Origin: Victivallales bacterium
GTDB taxonomy: Bacteria > Verrucomicrobiota > Lentisphaeria > Victivallales > UBA1829
NCBI GenBank assembly: GCA_016285345.1
Contig: JAEEQN010000009.1
Span: 1-64,000 of the forward strand
Length of the DNA: 64,000 nt
Reading direction: 5' to 3'
The notes beneath the pieces were generated by a model that was not told where the DNA came from, made no database searches, and saw nothing but the letters and a program-made list of their open reading frames with translations. Position 1 is the stretch's first letter; every line of letters starts with the position of its first letter. Below, one piece after another: positions 59,731 to 64,000 of this stretch. The position numbers were made by a program, and so were the translations under genes.

Positions 59731-61179
59731 ATGTTTGAAAATCTTTCCGACAAATTCCAGGAAGTCTTCCGCAAGCTCCGCGGCCAGACGACCATTTCCG
59801 AATCCAATATCGCAGAATCCATGCAGGACGTCCGCGACGCCCTGATCGACGCCGACGTCAACATTGAGATCGCCGACGAGTTCGTTTCCGAAGTCCGTCA
59901 GGCGTGCCTCGGCGAAGCCGTCGTGAAGAGCGTCACCCCCGGCCAGCAGGCCGTCAAGATCGTCCACGACAAACTCGTCGAACTCATGGGATCCGCCGAG
60001 GCGGAACTCAACACCGGCGCGCATCCGAACATCATCCTCATGGTCGGCCTGCACGGTTCCGGCAAGACGACCACCAGCGCCAAGCTCGCGCTGCACCTGA
60101 AGAACAAAGGCAGGAAGGTCCTGCTCGCGGCTTGCGACGTGTACCGTCCCGCGGCCATCGAACAGCTGAAAGTGCTTGGCGGAGAGATCGGCGTCCCGGT
60201 CTACGCGGAGGAAGGCGTCGGGGACGTCCCCGGCATCGCGCTCCGCGCGCTGGAACAGGCACGCAATAACAACGCCGATTACTTAATCATCGACACCGCG
60301 GGCCGTCTCCAGATCGACACCGCCATGGTGCAGGAGCTCGTGATGGTGTCCAGCGTCACGCAGGCGGGCGAAATCCTGCTCGTGGCGGATGCCGCCCTCG
60401 GTCAGCAGGCCGTCTCCGTGGCACGCCACTTCAACGACGCGCTCCACATCACCGGCATCGTGCTCACCAAGCTCGACGGCGACGCGCGCGGCGGCGCGGC
60501 GCTCTCCATCCGCAAGGTCACCGGCTGCCCCGTCAAGTTCACGGGTTCCGGTGAAAAACTGGAGGACCTCGACGTCTTCCACCCCGACCGCATGGCGTCC
60601 CGCATCCTCGGCATGGGCGACGTGGTCTCGCTCGTCGAACGCGCCGTGGAGAAGATCGACCAGGAGGAAGCGGCGAAGTTCGAGGAGAAAATCCGCAAGA
60701 ATACGTTCGACTTCGACGACTTCCTGGGCCAGCTGCGCCAGATGACGCGCCTCGGCGGCCTCGAAGCCATCCTGAAATTCCTGCCCGGCGGCGACAAGCT
60801 CTCCGGCATCGCCGAGCTCGCGCCCTCGAAATTCGCGGGCATGGAGGCAATCATCCTCTCCATGACCAAGTTCGAACGCGCCAACGCCGAACAGATCGAC
60901 ATGCCGCGTCGACGCCGTATCGCGAAAGGCTCCGGGCGTTCCGTCGAGGAAGTCTCCCAGCTCATCAAGCAGTTCCTCATGATGAAGAAAGTCATGAAGA
61001 ACAACAGCCTGCTCGACCGGATGGCAGGCGGCATGGCTGGAATGCGCGGCGGCTTCGGCGGAGGCATGGGCGGTTTCGGAGGCATGGGCGGCATGGGCGG
61101 TTTCGGAGGCGGCATGGGCGGTTTCCGCATGCGCGGCAGCAATTACACGCCGCCGAAAAAGAAACGCCGCAAAAAATAA
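59731..61179 (+). CDS. ffh: Signal recognition particle protein Ffh with Gly/Met-rich tail
   Basis: 482 residues. The N domain (about 1-90) is followed by the G domain with P-loop GLHGSGKTTTSAKLA, ACDVYRPAAIEQL, DTAGRLQID, LTKLDGDARGGAALS and the closing GSGEKLEDLDVFHPDRMASRILGMGDV. The M domain binds SRP RNA and signal peptides (PRRRRIAKGSGRSVEEVSQLIKQFLMMKKVMKN). The last 52 residues (431-482) are a low-complexity GGM/GGF-rich tail ending in PPKKKRRKK. Ffh targets membrane and secretory proteins with 4.5S RNA and FtsY. The ATG chosen is downstream of a strong -10; the longer open frame from 59539 is rejected. Confidence 0.95.
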   Translation: MFENLSDKFQEVFRKLRGQTTISESNIAESMQDVRDALIDADVNIEIADEFVSEVRQACLGEAVVKSVTPGQQAVKIVHDKLVELMGSAEAELNTGAHPNIILMVGLHGSGKTTTSAKLALHLKNKGRKVLLAACDVYRPAAIEQLKVLGGEIGVPVYAEEGVGDVPGIALRALEQARNNNADYLIIDTAGRLQIDTAMVQELVMVSSVTQAGEILLVADAALGQQAVSVARHFNDALHITGIVLTKLDGDARGGAALSIRKVTGCPVKFTGSGEKLEDLDVFHPDRMASRILGMGDVVSLVERAVEKIDQEEAAKFEEKIRKNTFDFDDFLGQLRQMTRLGGLEAILKFLPGGDKLSGIAELAPSKFAGMEAIILSMTKFERANAEQIDMPRRRRIAKGSGRSVEEVSQLIKQFLMMKKVMKNNSLLDRMAGGMAGMRGGFGGGMGGFGGMGGMGGFGGGMGGFRMRGSNYTPPKKKRRKK

Positions 61180-61203
61180 GCCGAATCACGGGAGCAAACA
61201 ATT

Positions 61204-62376
61204 ATGAGTCAGGATAAACCGCTGATCTGGATCATGGCCGGAGAATCGTCCGGCGACCTCTACGGCGCACGCATCGCACAGGAAGTGATGAAACAATGCC
61301 CCGGCGCGACGATCCGCGGCATGGGCGGACAGCGCATGCGCGACGCCGGCGTGGACCTTTTCATCGACTCCTCCGAACTCGGCGTGGTCGGTTTCATCGA
61401 AGTCTTCGCCCACATCGGCACATTCATCCGCATCTTCTTCCTGTGCATCCGTCTCGCGAAGAAGGAACGCCCCGACGCCGTGATGGTTATCGACAACCCC
61501 GGATTCAACATCCGCCTCGCGAAACGCCTCTGGAAGCTCGGAATCCCGGTCGTCTGGTTTGTCAGTCCGCAGGTCTGGGCGTGGCGCAAATCCAACATTC
61601 CGCGCATCGCGAAATACTGCCGCAAGCTCATCGTGATCTTCCCGTTCGAGACGGAGGTCTGGGCGGGCTCCGGACTCGAAACGCATTTCGAAGGTCATCC
61701 GCTGATCGAGATCGTCCGCGAACGTACCGATCCGTCTCTGAAACGCGACCCGAACCACGTTCTGATCCTGCCCGGCAGCCGCGGACACGAGACGTCGGCG
61801 CTCCTGGAACCGTTCCTGAAGACCGTGCTGATCCTCCACCAACGTCGTCCCGAACTCTATTTCACGATCTCGCTCCCGCGCAGGCAGACCTATCAGGACG
61901 TCCTCGAAGGACTCGACCGGTTCACGCGGCATCACCCCGAGATGCAGGATGTCCGTATCGACGTCAAGTTGGGCGTCACCCCGCGCGCCATTCAGGAATG
62001 CTCCGTCGGCCTCGCCGCATCCGGCACCGTCACAGTCGAATGCGCCATCGCCGGACTGCCCCTCGTCGTCGCCTACAAGCTTAACTACATTACATTCCTC
62101 TTTGCGCTCCTCATCGTGCGCAAACTTTTCCGCAACGCCTTCACGATGGTGAACATCATCCTGAACCGGAAAGCTTTCGAGGAATTCCTTCAGTATCAGG
62201 TCAGGCCGCACGACATGGCCGACGCGCTGGAACGCATCCTGCCAGGCGGTTCCCGCAGGGCCGAGGTGGAAAAGGATATGGAGGAACTCCGCCAGATGCT
62301 TGCGCCCGGATCGACGAACGCCACGGCCAACGCCGCACGTCATCTGCTTTCCACGACGAAACAACTTCCGGAATAA
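61204..62376 (+). CDS. lpxB: Lipid-A-disaccharide synthase
   Basis: 390 residues, GT19 family. LpxB joins UDP-2,3-diacylglucosamine and lipid X into the lipid A disaccharide at the inner membrane. Signatures: WIMAGESSGDLYGARI at the N-terminus, VMVIDNPGFNIRLAK, PVVWFVSPQVWAWRKSNIPRIAKYC, ILPGSRGHE, and ASGTVTVECAIAGLPLVVAYKLN. It proves the cell has lipid A. GGAG lies 10 bases before the ATG and the gap to ffh is 24 bases, so they are probably co-transcribed. Confidence 0.96.
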   Translation: MSQDKPLIWIMAGESSGDLYGARIAQEVMKQCPGATIRGMGGQRMRDAGVDLFIDSSELGVVGFIEVFAHIGTFIRIFFLCIRLAKKERPDAVMVIDNPGFNIRLAKRLWKLGIPVVWFVSPQVWAWRKSNIPRIAKYCRKLIVIFPFETEVWAGSGLETHFEGHPLIEIVRERTDPSLKRDPNHVLILPGSRGHETSALLEPFLKTVLILHQRRPELYFTISLPRRQTYQDVLEGLDRFTRHHPEMQDVRIDVKLGVTPRAIQECSVGLAASGTVTVECAIAGLPLVVAYKLNYITFLFALLIVRKLFRNAFTMVNIILNRKAFEEFLQYQVRPHDMADALERILPGGSRRAEVEKDMEELRQMLAPGSTNATANAARHLLSTTKQLPE

Positions 62377-62396
62377 GCCGAAAGGATGTTTTCCGT

Positions 62397-64000
62397 TCAG
62401 TTTTGCCCGCCGGAAACTTCAGTATGTCCGGCGGAGTTTTCATTTTGTCCGGCTTCCGCGCCTGTGTTGCGTCCGGCGGCATTCTCATTCCGTCCGCCGC
62501 GTCCGGAGCCGCCAGTGGTCCGGTCACGGTTGAACATCGACCGGTTATTGTTCGGCGCAAACGGACGCATCTCACCACCCGCGGGCGGCATAAAGATATT
62601 TCCGGCGCGCCCAGGCCTTGTCCCGTTCTGCGCGGTTGCCGGAGTACGGGTGCGCGGCTGAAAAACCGGATTCGGATTCTGTCTGCCCGGCTGCCTGCCC
62701 GGCTGAACAGGCTGACGTCCGCCCGGCATGGGCTGACGTCCTGCAAATCCAGGGCGAACCGATACCGGAAGATTCGATTCAAGTCTGGCAAGTCCCATCT
62801 GAAATCCCGTCAGCCTGTCCCCGTGGTAATCGTCCAATTCATCCCGTATCTTCGTGGCGAGTTCCTGAACGTTCCCCGGCTGAATCCGCGCCGGCGCGCT
62901 CATCTGTTCCAGTTGTTCCAGCTGCATTTCAAGCAGGGCTTCCTTCACCTCGTCCGGAGCGTCCGGGCCGCGGTACAGGATTTCCAGCATTCCCTGAAGG
63001 CGCGCCATTTCGCTGCGCACGGCGGCCTGGTCTCCGCTCCGGCGCAACCGGGAGATATAAGCAGTGTAAAGCTCCACGGAGGCCGAGGCGACTTCCGGCG
63101 TGTTCGGATACCACGCCAGCAGATGGTCGGCCAGCGCCAGAGCCTGTTCGAGCGACTGCCTGTCCTGCTGCGCGAACCGCGTCTGCGAGCCCAGTCTCCG
63201 GCTCATCAGGTCGACGAGCGCCAGCGAAAATTCCATGCGATCCGGGTACTGTTTCACCAATTTTCCGAGTATCTCCGGCGGATTCGGATCGATGCCGGGG
63301 ATCGGATCGGACGACGCCGGACCGGACCGGGTTTCCAATAGGAGAACATACTGGTAAAGGTAGTCCGGATTCTCCGGTTCGGCCAGCAGGAGCGAACGCA
63401 GCAGGGCTGATGCCGCATCGTATTCACCGAGCGACTGATACGCCTGGACAGCCTCGCAGGATTGCGGATAATCTTCGATGACCTGACGGGACAGCTGGTC
63501 CGCCTGAACGGTCTTCCCCTGCTGACGGAGCGCCGCGGCAAGCAGATTCAGCGTGGCGGCGTCGGACCGGAGCTCGGCGGCGCGCCGGAACGCGTTTTCC
63601 GCGAGCGGATAGTTGCCGGACCGCATGGCCGCCGTGCCGATCATCAGGTTGATGTCCGCGATCTCAGATTGCGGCAGATTGCGCTGTTCGGCGATGTCCT
63701 GATAATACGGCATCAGTCGCGATAGCAGTTCGCTCCCGCTCGAAGTCGGCGTACGGTGTTCGATGTGCGCGAAGATATCGGACAGTGCGGCGTTTGCCGC
63801 GGCGGCGTTCTTCTCGGCCAGTTTCAGGGCGGAATTGGTGCGGACATAGCCGACCGTCACGGAGACGGCGAACGCTATGATCGCGATTAACGCAAGCAGG
63901 CTCAAAGCCGCTACGGCGGGCTTGCGTTTCGCCCAGAGCCGGAACCGCCGGAACGCCGACGTGTTTGCCGCCGAAACGGGCTCGTGATGGAGGAAATGCT
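62397..64000 (-). CDS. Membrane protein with TPR repeats, probable C-terminal part of a Ser/Thr protein kinase (cut by window edge)
   Basis: The frame is open to the window edge; about 533 residues are visible. The first visible residues HFLHHEPVSAANTSAFRRF followed by RLWAKRKPAVAAL and one membrane helix (SLLALIAIIAFAVSVTVGY) match the juxtamembrane region that closes the kinase domain in many PVC-bacterial Ser/Thr kinases, so the kinase lies outside the window. After a coiled-coil (NSALKLAEKNAAAANAAL) come about eight TPR-like helical pairs, for example IADINLMIGTAAMRSGNYPLAENAFRRAAEL. The final ~150 residues are Arg/Gly/Gln/Pro/Asn-rich and disordered. A TTG at 63905 is internal, not the start. 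The kinase assignment is inference. Confidence 0.7.
   Translation of the reverse strand, partial: HFLHHEPVSAANTSAFRRFRLWAKRKPAVAALSLLALIAIIAFAVSVTVGYVRTNSALKLAEKNAAAANAALSDIFAHIEHRTPTSSGSELLSRLMPYYQDIAEQRNLPQSEIADINLMIGTAAMRSGNYPLAENAFRRAAELRSDAATLNLLAAALRQQGKTVQADQLSRQVIEDYPQSCEAVQAYQSLGEYDAASALLRSLLLAEPENPDYLYQYVLLLETRSGPASSDPIPGIDPNPPEILGKLVKQYPDRMEFSLALVDLMSRRLGSQTRFAQQDRQSLEQALALADHLLAWYPNTPEVASASVELYTAYISRLRRSGDQAAVRSEMARLQGMLEILYRGPDAPDEVKEALLEMQLEQLEQMSAPARIQPGNVQELATKIRDELDDYHGDRLTGFQMGLARLESNLPVSVRPGFAGRQPMPGGRQPVQPGRQPGRQNPNPVFQPRTRTPATAQNGTRPGRAGNIFMPPAGGEMRPFAPNNNRSMFNRDRTTGGSGRGGRNENAAGRNTGAEAGQNENSAGHTEVSGGQN

Noticed and set aside
62377-62396. Terminator after lpxB
   Set aside because: The 20-base gap between the converging genes shows no stem of useful length.
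1-64000. tRNA, rRNA and CRISPR loci
   Set aside because: No TTC-G-A-x-T-C-C T-loop/cloverleaf patterns, no rRNA-like sequence and no array of spaced direct repeats are seen in the gaps. The only regular repeat is coding (23809-23990).
1-64000. Mobile elements
   Set aside because: No transposase, integrase or phage gene and no flanking direct repeats; gene order is compact and codon use even.

Overview
The window is about 60 % G+C chromosomal DNA from an anaerobic, Gram-negative, saccharolytic bacterium. Gram-negative evidence: lpxB, a lolCD-type lipoprotein export pair, a TolC-type outer membrane factor and an RND pump. Fermentative evidence: the [FeFe]-hydrogenase maturase HydF. Glycan degradation: two exported GH2 enzymes and one exported GH9 enzyme. 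A truncated protein at the right edge looks like the C-terminal half of a PVC-style membrane Ser/Thr kinase with TPRs. Together these fit the PVC superphylum, most likely Lentisphaerota (Victivallis-like); that assignment is inference. I see no insertion sequence, prophage, CRISPR array, rRNA or tRNA. No gene-free stretch exceeds 300 bases; the longest gaps are 8906-9171, 23053-23323, 25823-26054 and 40484-40701, and all hold promoters or terminators.

Layout. 1-3438 (+): end of argG, polyphosphate kinase ppk1, mazG. 3531-8905 (-): hemolysin-III membrane protein, the c-di-AMP pair cdaR/cdaA, and a fused acyltransferase/acyl-ACP synthetase. 9172-20269 (+): TolC-type lipoprotein; gltX-def-membrane protein-CDC123-like ATP-grasp gene; GH2 glycosidase, hydF, MFS transporter. 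20371-25822 (-): second GH2 enzyme, a tandem-repeat membrane protein, a CorC/HlyC-type CBS protein. 26055-34820 (+): a novel exported protein leading an ABC importer operon, then the methyl cycle operon metK-sugar/adenosine kinase-ahcY. 34916-40483 (-): GH9 enzyme with an inserted LamG domain, a small membrane protein, and a TibC/Aah-type heptosyltransferase. 40702-47838 (+): RND adaptor and pump, gmhB, a small ORF, an Lrp regulator and its aminotransferase. 47918-51427 (-): N-acyl-D-amino-acid deacylase, lolD, lolC/E. 51587-54791 (+): U32 peptidase/hydroxylase family protein and a LolA/LolB-like lipoprotein. 54897-59621 (-): trkH, trkA, HPr, DUF3192-like lipoprotein, RluA-type pseudouridine synthase. 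59731-62376 (+): ffh, lpxB. 62397-64000 (-): TPR/kinase fragment.

The most unusual item is the CDC123/D123-like ATP-grasp protein (13926-14645), encoded directly behind gltX and def, i.e. in a translation gene cluster, although the family is known mainly as the eukaryotic eIF2 assembly factor. Other points of interest are a heptosyltransferase of the autotransporter-glycosylating family with no autotransporter nearby but with the heptose enzyme gmhB about 5 kb away; a diadenylate cyclase whose DGA motif reads DCA; a LamG domain inside a GH9 catalytic domain; and an unusually clear set of sigma-70-like promoters (TTGAnn, 16-17 bp, TATATT), including one palindromic -10 that appears to serve ffh and the divergent pseudouridine synthase gene.

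All functions are read from motifs and family knowledge; no database search was run.
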